A stretch of 64,000 nucleotides of DNA from Caproiciproducens faecalis (lineage in GTDB: Bacteria; Bacillota; Clostridia; Oscillospirales; Acutalibacteraceae): positions 62,001 to 126,000 of the forward strand of contig NZ_JAGFNZ010000004.1 in the NCBI RefSeq assembly GCF_019448085.1, given 5' to 3'. How positions within the stretch are numbered: the stretch's first letter is position 1; every line of letters begins with the position of its first letter. Positions 35,177-43,257 of the stretch are shown here, piece after piece. The translations under genes were made by a program, and so were the position numbers. Below the pieces are notes generated by a model, which saw only the letters and a program-made list of their open reading frames with translations, searched no databases and had not been told where the DNA came from.

Positions 35177-35515
35177 GTGGACTGCGTGTTTTGCAAAATA
35201 GCAAACGGCGAAATTCCCAGTAAAAAAGCGTATGAGGATGACCGTGTGCTGGCGTTTTACGACCTTGACCCTCAGGCGCCCGTGCATATCCTGATTATTC
35301 CGAAAAATCATATTCAGTCGGTGGAAGATATTACGGAAGAGAACAGCGGGATTGTCGGCCATATTTTTGAGGTGGCGGCAAAACTGGCCAAAGAAAACAA
35401 TCTGGAAAACGGATTTCGCGTAGTAAGCAATGTTGGGAAAGATGGCGGCCAGAGTGTGCCGCATCTGCATTTTCACCTGCTTGGGGGCCGTTCCATGAAG
35501 TGGCCTCCGGGCTGA
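35177..35515 (+). CDS. HIT family nucleotide-binding hydrolase (HinT-like)
   Basis: This 112-residue protein starts with a GTG codon behind AAAGGAGG and reads MDCVFCKIANGEIPSKKAYE. The histidine triad VPHLHFHLLGG is at the C-terminus. HinT-type enzymes hydrolyse AMP-lysyl or acyl-AMP adducts, which aminoacyl-tRNA synthetases can produce. Its place directly after alaS is therefore suggestive but unproven. Confidence 0.94.
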   Translation: MDCVFCKIANGEIPSKKAYEDDRVLAFYDLDPQAPVHILIIPKNHIQSVEDITEENSGIVGHIFEVAAKLAKENNLENGFRVVSNVGKDGGQSVPHLHFHLLGGRSMKWPPG

Positions 35516-35554
35516 TAAACAGCGTTTTATTTCAATCGGAAAGGTCGATTTATT

Positions 35555-36094
35555 ATGGGAGAATATTACAAGATGACAATTGCGGGCTGCGAGCGCGAGC
35601 TGCCGATTTGTCCGATCAGCGATACGCTTGACATTGCGGGCTTTGTTATGCTGGGTGACGTGGAAATCACTGAAAAGACAGCGGCTGCGCTTCTTGCAAA
35701 ATGCCCGGAGCATGACGTCGTCGTCACTGCAGAGACAAAGGGAATCCCTCTCTGCTACGAAATGGCCCGTCAGGGCTGCCGCCGTTACATTGTTGCGCGC
35801 AAGAGTGTGAAGGCGTACATGCGCAACCCCATCCATGTAGAGGTCAAGTCCATCACTACGGATCATGTGCAGAAGCTTTATCTGGCGGAAGACGATTATA
35901 GAGGCCTGAACGGAAAGCGTGTCCTGATTGTAGACGACGTGATTAGCACGGGAGAGTCCCTTGCGGCAATGGAGGACCTTGTCAGGCAGTTCGGCGGCAA
36001 TATTGTCGGCCGTGCCTGCGTGCTCGCCGAGGGCGATGCCAAGGACAGGGAAGATATCATTTATCTGGAGCCCTTACCGTTGTTCTTTAAATAA
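35555..36094 (+). CDS. phosphoribosyltransferase family protein (adenine-type)
   Basis: This is 179 residues. The PRPP motif VLIVDDVISTGES lies near residue 128, and VVVTAETKGIPLCYEMARQG matches the adenine phosphoribosyltransferase group. It may salvage a purine base or be one of the regulators built on this fold. Length and lack of a DNA-binding domain favour an enzyme. It sits in the alaS-comEC operon with 39 and 27-bp gaps. Confidence 0.85.
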   Translation: MGEYYKMTIAGCERELPICPISDTLDIAGFVMLGDVEITEKTAAALLAKCPEHDVVVTAETKGIPLCYEMARQGCRRYIVARKSVKAYMRNPIHVEVKSITTDHVQKLYLAEDDYRGLNGKRVLIVDDVISTGESLAAMEDLVRQFGGNIVGRACVLAEGDAKDREDIIYLEPLPLFFK

Positions 36095-36121
36095 TTCGGA
36101 CATTTAAAATTCGGGGGAGTT

Positions 36122-38344
36122 ATGATGAAGCGGCCGCTTGTGTTGGTGGGTTTTTCTTATCTGCTGACACTGGCGGCCGCCGTTTATTTTGGCCCGTATT
36201 TGTCGCTTGTTTTCGCCTGCCTTTCGCTTGCAGGCTTTCTGATTACCATGCTGGTGCCAAAGGCGCGCGCAGCCGCCGTGTTTCCTGCCGCTTTGATCGC
36301 AGGCTCACTGGCATTCGGCAGCTTTTACGCGTATCATCAGTCACTGATAAAGCCGGCGGAGCAGCTTGCCGGGCAGGATGCGGTGATTGACGCTACTGTC
36401 TGTGAGCTTCCTTATCAGGCGTACAACCGGTTTTATTATATTGTGGAAGTCAATGACATCTCTCTGAAAGACGCCCCCAGGCCGCTGAAAATTCGGATTT
36501 CTTCGCAGAATGCGCTCCTGGTGGAACCGTATTCGCATATTAAAGGGAAGGTGCATCTGTTTCTTCCACAGGGGGGAGAAGGTTTTTCCTCCCGCTCTTA
36601 CTACGCTTCCAAGGGAATCACTTTATTTTCCTACCTTTATGAATACGAAAATGTGCAGGTAAGCCCTCCGACCCATAAGCCGCCGTATTATTATGCGCTG
36701 AAGCTGCGGTCGGCGCTGCTGAAATCCGTTCGTTCCATGCTGCCGCCCAACGAGGCTGATTTGGTGAACGGGGTTCTTTTCGGCGATCAGACCAGCCTTT
36801 CTCCGCAGGTGACCTCTGATTTCCGCGCAATCGGAATTTCGCACATCCTTTCCGTTTCCGGGCTGCATATGACGACGATGGCCGAGCTTTTGCTGATGCT
36901 TCTTCTGTTTTTCAGGATTCCAAAGAAACCCGCTGCTGCTATGGCCGGTGCCGGCGTCGTCTGCTTTATGGCAATTACCTGCTTTGTCCCGTCCGTCACG
37001 CGCAGCGGGGTGATGTGCCTGATTTACCTTTCGGGAATGCTTCTTTCCCGCCATCCGGATTCGCTGAATTCCCTGAGTATTTCCGTGTTGCTGATCGGTT
37101 TAGCCAATCCGTACGCCGCCGCGGACGTAGGGCTGCTGCTCTCTTTTTCGGCAACGCTGGGATTGATTTTATTTTCCGGACAGACGGCTGGCTATTTAAA
37201 CCGAAAATATGATAAAATAAAGAAGATCCGTCCCTTTGTGCGTGGGGTGAACGGAATATTGGGGACCACCGTATGGGCAGTGCTCTTTACGCTGCCCATC
37301 GTCATTCTTTCTTTTGGCAGCGTTTCGCTTGCCGCACCGATTGCCAACCTTCTGGAGCTTGTACCCTCCACGCTGATGATGAATTTTGCGGCCATTGCCG
37401 CCGTTGTGAATCTGGTTGCGCCGCAGTCCTTTCTTGCCATGCCGTTTGCGCTGGTTTCGGGACTGCTGGCGAAATATATGCTTGCCTGTGCGCACTGGCT
37501 GGCACAGCTTCCGTTTGCCTCTGTTTCGGCCTCCTACAGCTTTGTCCGAATCTGGCTTGCCGGAACGATTCTTTTGGTTGCCGTAACGGTTTTGCTGATG
37601 AAAAGCAAAAAGCTGTTCCGGGTCACCGCGCTGCTTTCACTGATTTTGCTTCTGACCGGTATTTTCTCTTACCAGCTTTCCATGCGCAACGTGACCCGTC
37701 TGGCTGTGCTGGACGGAGCAGAGTCGGTCGTCCTTACCCGCAACGGGCATGCGGCGGTCATTGGCTGCGGGGGCTTTCGCTCCGATACCGTTGCCGAATA
37801 TCTGCGCAGTCAGGGAATCAAAAAACTGGACGTCCTTCAGCCGCTTTCCCTGACGGCGGAGGAAGCGAAGAACACCGCGGAACTGATGGCGGCCTTTACG
37901 CCGGAAAAACTTGTGATTCAAAACGATGGGATGATCGATACATTTATTCGCAGGGAAGCGTCCAAAACAAAAAATGTCGAAGTCTATGATTCCTTTGCCG
38001 AGACAAAATTGTGGAAAAATACGGATGTACAGGCGAGATTTGACGGTACGGCGGGTACGGTGAGAGTCACGACCGGCAATGTGTCGGTGCTGGTTTGTCC
38101 CAGCGGGGCAAAACTTACCGGATTATCTCAAGAGTGGCTTGCCTCTGATTTTGCGGTGGCTGCCGCTGTACCGGAGCATGGGGAACTGCTGCGTCCCATG
38201 ATAACTATTCTCTCAGCGGAGAAAGAGGAACTGGGACAGGATGTTTTACAATTAAAGAAGCTGAATCCCATCATAACGGGCGGCGAAGGAAATATTGTAC
38301 TGCAGTTCCGGGAGGACGGAACAATGGAATTAAGGAGGGAATAG
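36122..38344 (+). CDS. comEC: ComEC/Rec2-type DNA uptake channel with inactive beta-lactamase domain
   Basis: This is 740 residues. N-terminal helices and an OB-like domain (DUF4131) are followed by the competence domain with LVNGVLFGDQTSLS and ISHILSVSGLHMT, about ten helices in all. The C-terminal region (from 530) aligns in shape with the metallo-beta-lactamase domain of ComEC, but the metal motif LTHPHADH is replaced (LQPLSLTAEEAK). The nuclease role must therefore be absent. It imports single-stranded DNA in transformable relatives. holA follows after two bases. Confidence 0.9.
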   Translation: MMKRPLVLVGFSYLLTLAAAVYFGPYLSLVFACLSLAGFLITMLVPKARAAAVFPAALIAGSLAFGSFYAYHQSLIKPAEQLAGQDAVIDATVCELPYQAYNRFYYIVEVNDISLKDAPRPLKIRISSQNALLVEPYSHIKGKVHLFLPQGGEGFSSRSYYASKGITLFSYLYEYENVQVSPPTHKPPYYYALKLRSALLKSVRSMLPPNEADLVNGVLFGDQTSLSPQVTSDFRAIGISHILSVSGLHMTTMAELLLMLLLFFRIPKKPAAAMAGAGVVCFMAITCFVPSVTRSGVMCLIYLSGMLLSRHPDSLNSLSISVLLIGLANPYAAADVGLLLSFSATLGLILFSGQTAGYLNRKYDKIKKIRPFVRGVNGILGTTVWAVLFTLPIVILSFGSVSLAAPIANLLELVPSTLMMNFAAIAAVVNLVAPQSFLAMPFALVSGLLAKYMLACAHWLAQLPFASVSASYSFVRIWLAGTILLVAVTVLLMKSKKLFRVTALLSLILLLTGIFSYQLSMRNVTRLAVLDGAESVVLTRNGHAAVIGCGGFRSDTVAEYLRSQGIKKLDVLQPLSLTAEEAKNTAELMAAFTPEKLVIQNDGMIDTFIRREASKTKNVEVYDSFAETKLWKNTDVQARFDGTAGTVRVTTGNVSVLVCPSGAKLTGLSQEWLASDFAVAAAVPEHGELLRPMITILSAEKEELGQDVLQLKKLNPIITGGEGNIVLQFREDGTMELRRE

Positions 38345-38346
38345 CA

Positions 38347-39396
38347 GTGCCGGAAATTACCGAAGCGGAACTGAAAAAACAAATTGAAAAAGCGGATTTT
38401 TCAAACCTCTATTTGCTGCACGGGGAAGAGAAATACCTCGTCGGATTTTACGCGAAAAAACTGATCGCTAAGGCCGCGGGTACCGCGTTTTCCGATTTTA
38501 ATTTCCAGCGCTTTGACGATACGGCCTCCATAGACGCGATTGCGTCTGCGGTGGAAGCACTGCCGTTTATGGCGGAACGCAAATGCGTTGTGGTATCCGA
38601 CCTGGATGTGGAAAGCCTGCGCGCGCAGGAAGCGTCCAAGCTGGACGAACTCCTGAAAAGCGTGCCGGATACGACCGTGTTGGTCTTTTATCTGCCGTCC
38701 ATTGAAATTGATTATAAGGCAGATAAAAAATGGAAAAAATTTATCGATACCGTCAGCCGCACAGGCGCAACGGTTCACTTAAAAAGACGTTCCGGGCCGG
38801 ATCTTGAAAAGGCACTGTGCTCTGCGGCCTCCAAACGCGGCTGTGAGCTTTCCAGGCAGAATGCCGGACGTATTATCGGTTACTGCGGAAACGACCTTCA
38901 GACGCTGTTTAACGAGCTGGAAAAGTTATGTGCATATCAAAAAGAAGGCGCGATCAGCGCACAGACGATTGACGCTCTGGTGGTTAAGAATCTGGAAACC
39001 CGGGTCTACGATCTCTCCAAGGCGATTATTGCGGGCCAGTACGACAAAGCCTATGGGATTCTGGATTTGCTGTTTTATCAGAACGAGGAGCCCGTTTCCG
39101 TTCTGGCGGTGCTTTCTTCCGCCTATATCGATATGTACCGCGTCAGGGTTTCCATACAAAGCGGATTCAGCGCGATGGAACCGGCGAAACATTTTGACTA
39201 TGCGCGCAAGGAATTCAGGCTTACCAACGCGGAAAGAGACGCCAAAAAACTCACTACGCCCGTGCTGCGTCAAAGCCTTCAGGTGCTTCTGGGGGCGGAC
39301 ACCGCGCTGAAAAGCGCACGCGGTGACCGGCGCATTATTATGGAAAAGCTGATTGCCCAGCTTTTACTGATTGCGGAAAAGGAGAAAACGGCTTGA
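38347..39396 (+). CDS. holA: DNA polymerase III delta subunit
   Basis: This 349-residue clamp-loader subunit starts with GTG behind AAGGAGG. It has the HolA N-terminal pattern NLYLLHGEEKYLVGFYAKKL, a helical middle domain and the C-terminal collar segment (ALKSARGDRRIIMEKL). Adjacency of comEC and holA is common in Firmicutes and supports the call. It overlaps the next gene by TTGA. Confidence 0.94.
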   Translation: MPEITEAELKKQIEKADFSNLYLLHGEEKYLVGFYAKKLIAKAAGTAFSDFNFQRFDDTASIDAIASAVEALPFMAERKCVVVSDLDVESLRAQEASKLDELLKSVPDTTVLVFYLPSIEIDYKADKKWKKFIDTVSRTGATVHLKRRSGPDLEKALCSAASKRGCELSRQNAGRIIGYCGNDLQTLFNELEKLCAYQKEGAISAQTIDALVVKNLETRVYDLSKAIIAGQYDKAYGILDLLFYQNEEPVSVLAVLSSAYIDMYRVRVSIQSGFSAMEPAKHFDYARKEFRLTNAERDAKKLTTPVLRQSLQVLLGADTALKSARGDRRIIMEKLIAQLLLIAEKEKTA

Positions 39397-39989
39397 TTAA
39401 AGTAAAGGAAGCAGTCATTGTGGAAGGAAAATACGACAAGATTAAACTTTCCTCCATCATTGACGGGTTAATTATTGAAACGCGCGGATTCCGAATATTC
39501 CGTGATAAGGAGCAGATGGCAATGATCCGCCGTCTTGCGGACAAACGCGGGATTTTGGTTCTGACGGACAGTGATTCCGCCGGATTCCTGATCCGCAACT
39601 ATCTTTCCGGCGCGGTCAGTGCCGATAAAATCAAACACGCCTATATTCCGGATATTTTCGGAAAAGAGAGCCGTAAGGAAAAGCCCTCCAAAGAAGGAAA
39701 GCTCGGCGTGGAAGGCGTTCCGGTTCAGGCTATTGTCGACGCGCTTCAGCGTGCAGGCGTTACCTGCAACGCCGATGAGGCGCCTGCGGGCAGGAAGATC
39801 GCCAAAACAGATCTGTACCTTGCCGGCCTGTCCGGTGGGGCAAACAGCGCTCAGAAAAGGGCGGCGCTTTTAAAAGAGCTTGCTCTTCCGGAGCATCTGG
39901 CGGTTAATTCCATGGTCGGCGTTCTGAACAGCATTATGAGTTACGACGAATTTTGCAGTTTAATTGACAAACTTTTTAAAAATTCTTAG
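39393..39989 (+). CDS. Toprim/DUF4093 protein, ribonuclease M5-like
   Basis: This 198-residue protein has a Toprim domain: EAVIVEGKYDKIKL with the catalytic Glu, then VLTDSDSAGF with the D-x-D metal site. The remainder matches DUF4093, as in RNase M5, which matures 5S rRNA. A charged insert (KESRKEKPSKEGKLG) follows the Toprim core. The start is a TTG overlapping the holA stop, so it is coupled. The specific RNA target is inferred from the family only. Confidence 0.87.
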   Translation: MIKVKEAVIVEGKYDKIKLSSIIDGLIIETRGFRIFRDKEQMAMIRRLADKRGILVLTDSDSAGFLIRNYLSGAVSADKIKHAYIPDIFGKESRKEKPSKEGKLGVEGVPVQAIVDALQRAGVTCNADEAPAGRKIAKTDLYLAGLSGGANSAQKRAALLKELALPEHLAVNSMVGVLNSIMSYDEFCSLIDKLFKNS

Positions 39990-39997
39990 AATAAGGG

Positions 39998-40027
39998 TTG
40001 ACAATTTGCTTTATATAATGATATAAT
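39998..40027 (+). promoter_or_regulatory. promoter of tRNA-Leu(GAG)
   Basis: TTGACA at 39998 and TATAAT at 40022 are spaced by 18 bp, 16 bp before the tRNA. Confidence 0.85.
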
Positions 40028-40042
40028 AACTCTCGCTGAGTC

Positions 40043-40127
40043 GCGCGAGTGCTGGAACTGGCAGACAGGCACGTTTGAGGGGCGTGTGTTGTATGACGTA
40101 TGGGTTCAAGTCCCATCTCGCGCACCA
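40043..40127 (+). tRNA. tRNA-Leu (anticodon GAG)
   Basis: Acceptor arms GCGCGAG and CTCGCGC pair. The anticodon arm CACGT-TTGAGGG-GCGTG gives GAG. The long variable arm and the T arm GGGTTCAAGTCCC are typical, and ACCA is encoded. Confidence 0.96.
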
Positions 40128-40133
40128 ACTTAT

Positions 40134-40161
40134 AAAACCCGGTTCGTAAGAACCGGGTTTT
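40134..40161 (+). terminator. terminator after tRNA-Leu(GAG)
   Basis: AAAACCCGGTT and AACCGGGTTTT form an 11-bp stem around CGTAAG, followed by TCTC. Confidence 0.9.
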
Positions 40162-40382
40162 TCTCTATTTAACAGGGATGTATAGGCCTAAAGTTAGCGT
40201 AAGTTTGGAGCGATGGCAGTGCTCTCATTTCGGAAACATTTTGTTCATTCTGTTGTTCCTGCAGTTTTTTTATTCTGTCAGGCATAAGTGGTTTTCTTGC
40301 GCTTTACAACGCAATTCGGGGATGCTATACTGAAAATTATTCAATATAACATTGTAGATAAGACAGGAAAGGTAGATGTTTT

Positions 40383-40745
40383 ATGAATTGCTGCTGGTGT
40401 ACGATTACCACGGAAAAATTGAACGAATCGGTGGCCTTCTATACAGAGGTTGTCGGGTTATCGGTAGAACGGCGTTTTTCTCCCGCTCCGGGTATGGAGA
40501 TCGTTTTTTTAAAAGACGGCAAGGGCTTTGAGATTGAGCTGCTGCAGAACGGCAGATCCGTCGGTGCGGAGAGGGAAGGCATCTCTCTGGGCTTTGAAGT
40601 GAACTCTCTGGAAGAAACGCTTGCTTTGGTTAAAGCCCAAAATATTGCCGCTTTCGGAGGCCCTACAAAAGTACCGGGAGTTACTTTCTTCTTCGTAAAG
40701 GACCCGAACGGCGTTTCCATTCAGTTTGTGGAGAATCACCGCTGA
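40383..40745 (+). CDS. VOC superfamily protein (glyoxalase/bleomycin-resistance fold)
   Basis: This 120-residue protein has paired beta-alpha-beta units. The first is LNESVAFYTEVVGLSVERRF, with FEIELLQNG supplying a metal-type Glu. The second is VTFFFVKDPNGVSIQFVEN, with the closing Glu. Such proteins include lactoylglutathione lyases, dioxygenases and resistance proteins; the substrate is unknown. It stands alone between a tRNA and a membrane protein gene. Confidence 0.9.
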   Translation: MNCCWCTITTEKLNESVAFYTEVVGLSVERRFSPAPGMEIVFLKDGKGFEIELLQNGRSVGAEREGISLGFEVNSLEETLALVKAQNIAAFGGPTKVPGVTFFFVKDPNGVSIQFVENHR

Positions 40746-40823
40746 TTGTGGAGACTGTTTTAAAAGGAGAAAACTTCTTCTCATCCTTGCTTACTCAGAA
40801 AATTCTGTGATTAGGTGATAAAC

Positions 40824-40857
40824 AAACCCTGAAAGTCATTTTGATTTTCAGGGTTTT
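40824..40857 (+). terminator. terminator after the VOC gene
   Basis: AAACCCTGAAA and TTTTCAGGGTTTT form a stem around GTCATTTTGA, ending in TTTTC. Confidence 0.8.
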
Positions 40858-40916
40858 CTCTATTTTTGCATTCTCTCTCATACATTTTAAAGAAATGCCT
40901 GAGAGGGGGAGTCAGT

Positions 40917-41480
40917 GTGAAATTGCTTTTATCAAAGCAGGTAAAAAAGTTCATGGGTATGGTTTTCGTTGTCTGCCTGTTGCTGGCGGTGGTTCTGAAT
41001 ACGGCGGGGTACTTTCTTGGGTGTAAGTACATCAGTGTCGCTGCAGCGATGGTGGAGGTGGACAAATATGAAGTCCGAAGCCGGCTTCTGCTGGATGCAG
41101 TCGACGAGCTGGGTGTGTGTACGCCGGAGGCTGCAGCCAAAGTATGGGCGGAAGGACTGCAAAAGAGAAACGGAGCCATGCAATATTCCGTAATGGGTTC
41201 ATCTCTTAAAAAGGAGTATCTGAAACAGCTGAGTCAGTACAATGCCAATTGGGTTACGGGGGTGTCGAGTCCCTGGATTACAGGCTATAAAATTACCAGC
41301 CAGACACAGACAGACAGCGGTCAGTCCGTGATTGGGCTGTCTTTCTCCACCGCGACTTCCAGCGGCCCCGCCGGAGATTACCGTGCGGATCTGACCATTG
41401 CCAAGGACGGCGATTTTTGGAGAATCATTAAAATATCAGCGGAGGAGGGACTTCGCCCCTATATGGGAATTCCCGGCTGA
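40917..41480 (+). CDS. membrane-anchored hypothetical protein (187 aa)
   Basis: This 187-residue protein has a short cytosolic N-terminus, one helix (FMGMVFVVCLLLAVVLNTAGYFLG) and an extracytosolic domain containing TPEAAAKVWAEGLQKRNGAM and GVSSPWITGYKI. The second half looks like a small NTF2-like or DUF4829-like beta domain (LTIAKDGDFWRIIKI), but I cannot name the family with confidence. The start is GTG at 40917 behind AGAGGGGGAG. A strong terminator follows. Confidence 0.72.
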   Translation: MKLLLSKQVKKFMGMVFVVCLLLAVVLNTAGYFLGCKYISVAAAMVEVDKYEVRSRLLLDAVDELGVCTPEAAAKVWAEGLQKRNGAMQYSVMGSSLKKEYLKQLSQYNANWVTGVSSPWITGYKITSQTQTDSGQSVIGLSFSTATSSGPAGDYRADLTIAKDGDFWRIIKISAEEGLRPYMGIPG

Positions 41481-41501
41481 CAAGACCAATGCTTAAAAAG
41501 G

Positions 41502-41546
41502 AGCTGCCGCAAGACGTTGATCGTCTTGCGGCAGCTTCTTTTTTAT
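41502..41546 (+). terminator. strong terminator after the membrane protein gene
   Basis: AGCTGCCGCAAGACG pairs perfectly with CGTCTTGCGGCAGCT (15 bp), then TCTTTTTTATT. Confidence 0.93.
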
Positions 41547-41606
41547 TGGGGGTTTGTTGAATGGCTATTTGAAACTATGTGAAAGTTCAGCGGAGTTTTT
41601 TATTTC

Positions 41607-42863
41607 TCAGGCAGTTTCGGTGCTCATTGCTTTTTTACTGTCCTTTTTAACAATGAAGAACAGGACAAGAGCAAAGACAAAGCACAGCGCCGCCATAGCG
41701 AGAGCATAGACGAACATCATGTTATAGCCCGCTTTGCCGGGATTCGCATCCATCCAGCTGCCGATCATGGTGTACATGAAGATGTCGGGGGAATAGCCCA
41801 GGAAGGATACAAAACCGGAAACACGTCCTGTGGCGTTCACCGGCAGATGTGCGTCGTCGATGATGGCGAAGTACATGGAACGGACAACATAAATGATGAA
41901 CAGACCGAAGATGAAGTTTACAATGACAATATTCAGTACTGCCGCGGATTCAGGCAGCACCAGGAATCCAAGGAAGGAGGCGATAAACAGCACCGCGCAG
42001 CCGATGATGACTTTGATACGGGAACCGATCTTATCAGCCAGGAATCCGCCGATAACGCCGCCGACAGCCTGAATGACATAACGGAAGGCACCAAGTGTGG
42101 TACCTACGGATTCCGGAGCACCGTATACCTTTACACAGTAGGTGTTCAGGTAGCCCAGCATCCCATAGATGCTGTATGCGGTAAAGACGATCGCGCAGAT
42201 TACCCATACACGGGGCAGTTTCATGGCGTGCAGCATTCCTTTTGCAATGTCGAGGACGCTTTCGGTGTTTTCTTCACTTTTTGTATCTTCAATAAAGAAC
42301 CAGTTGAGGATACCGATAATGATAACGACAATCGCGCAGACACGGATGGCCCACTGTGCGCCGAGAACCTTATCTGCAAAATGATTGTAAGCCGCCATCA
42401 TACCGAATACCAGCAGTGCGTTCATGATGCCTCGAAGACCTTCCTGCAGGCCGAACAGACGGCCCTGTTCCTCGCTGGAGCCCAGCATACGGGTTGCCTT
42501 GATGCAGGCCGACCAGTATGTAATGATGGTGGAAATACCCATCAGGACAAAGATGATGCGGCAGACATTATAGCCGGGGAACATGGAGAACCAGAGTCCC
42601 AGAACACCGGTTACGATGAATGAAAAAGTCAGCAGTTTCCTTGCGGAGAATTTGTCGGCGATCATACCGCCGACAAAATAGGATAACAGTGCCATGGAAG
42701 CATAGCCGGATGAAAGAAGACCCATCTGTTCGTTGGTCAGCTGCATCGCGTTCTGGATCTGAACATAGAAAGTTTCACGGATATACGGTAATTGAAAAAT
42801 GATGCCGGCACCTGCGGCAAGCAGGAGAAGAGTACCATATTTTTTGATAAATGCCTTGTTCAT
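41607..42863 (-). CDS. major facilitator superfamily transporter
   Basis: This 418-residue, 12-helix carrier has the inter-helix 2-3 motif GGMIADKFSARKLL and the equivalent GGFLADKIGSRIKV in the second half. A clear GAGGAGG lies nine bases before the ATG at 42863, and its own promoter and attenuator leader precede it. It is divergent from the FAD-oxidase operon and shares its leader type, so it most likely imports the substrate of that pathway. The substrate itself is unknown. Confidence 0.92.
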   Translation of the reverse strand: MNKAFIKKYGTLLLLAAGAGIIFQLPYIRETFYVQIQNAMQLTNEQMGLLSSGYASMALLSYFVGGMIADKFSARKLLTFSFIVTGVLGLWFSMFPGYNVCRIIFVLMGISTIITYWSACIKATRMLGSSEEQGRLFGLQEGLRGIMNALLVFGMMAAYNHFADKVLGAQWAIRVCAIVVIIIGILNWFFIEDTKSEENTESVLDIAKGMLHAMKLPRVWVICAIVFTAYSIYGMLGYLNTYCVKVYGAPESVGTTLGAFRYVIQAVGGVIGGFLADKIGSRIKVIIGCAVLFIASFLGFLVLPESAAVLNIVIVNFIFGLFIIYVVRSMYFAIIDDAHLPVNATGRVSGFVSFLGYSPDIFMYTMIGSWMDANPGKAGYNMMFVYALAMAALCFVFALVLFFIVKKDSKKAMSTETA

Positions 42864-42940
42864 TAAATTTTCCTCCTCGTTTTGATTAGCTGCAGGATAA
42901 TGAGAAATCTTCCAAAAGTACCTGTGCACAGTAAATTTGG

Positions 42941-43060
42941 AAAAAAAAAGAATAACTTCAACTCATCCGCGCAAACGGCGAATCAGTTGAAGTTACCCAA
43001 TCTCTCAATCTCTCTGATAGTAACTGATGACAGTATACAGCAAATATCCCAAGTTGTCAT
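42941..43060 (-). promoter_or_regulatory. promoter and attenuator leader of the MFS gene (copy 3)
   Basis: On the minus strand, ATGACA (43060-43055) and TATACT (43037-43032) are spaced by 17 bp. The transcript then has AGTTAC (43025-43020), a 23-nt loop with two AGAGA motifs, and GTAACT (42996-42991). GTAACTTCAACT can instead pair with AGTTGAAGTTAT (42963-42952), which is followed by nine T. The two stems exclude each other, as in an antiterminator/terminator switch. Confidence 0.82.
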
Positions 43061-43109
43061 TAAACAAAAACGCTAAATAAAATTTAGAATAACTGGACAA
43101 AATAAACAA

Positions 43110-43219
43110 TTGACAAATAAAGAGACAGCCGTTATACTGAAGTCAGTTACCAAAGAGAGTAAGAGAAAGTAACTTTTTAATGGGCGTATACCCATTTGAA
43201 AGTTGCTTTCTCTTTTTTT
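43110..43219 (+). promoter_or_regulatory. promoter and attenuator leader of the FAD-oxidase/Etf operon (copy 1)
   Basis: TTGACA (43110) and TATACT (43133) are spaced by 17 bp. AGTTAC (43145-43150), an 18-nt purine loop with AGAGA-N3-AGAGA, and GTAACT (43169-43174) form one stem. AGAAAGTAACTTT (from 43164) can instead pair with GAAAGTTGCTTTCT (43198-43211) with a T-run after it. The layout is the same as in the MFS leader. Confidence 0.85.
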
Positions 43220-43257
43220 ATTGGTCAAAACCAGAAGAAGAAAAGGAGTAATAAAGC

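Noticed and set aside
42941-43219. ANTAR or LicT/SacY-type antiterminator targets in the divergent leaders.
   Set aside because: The loops are 18-23 bases long rather than the hexaloops of ANTAR RNAs, and the LicT-type conserved sequence is absent.
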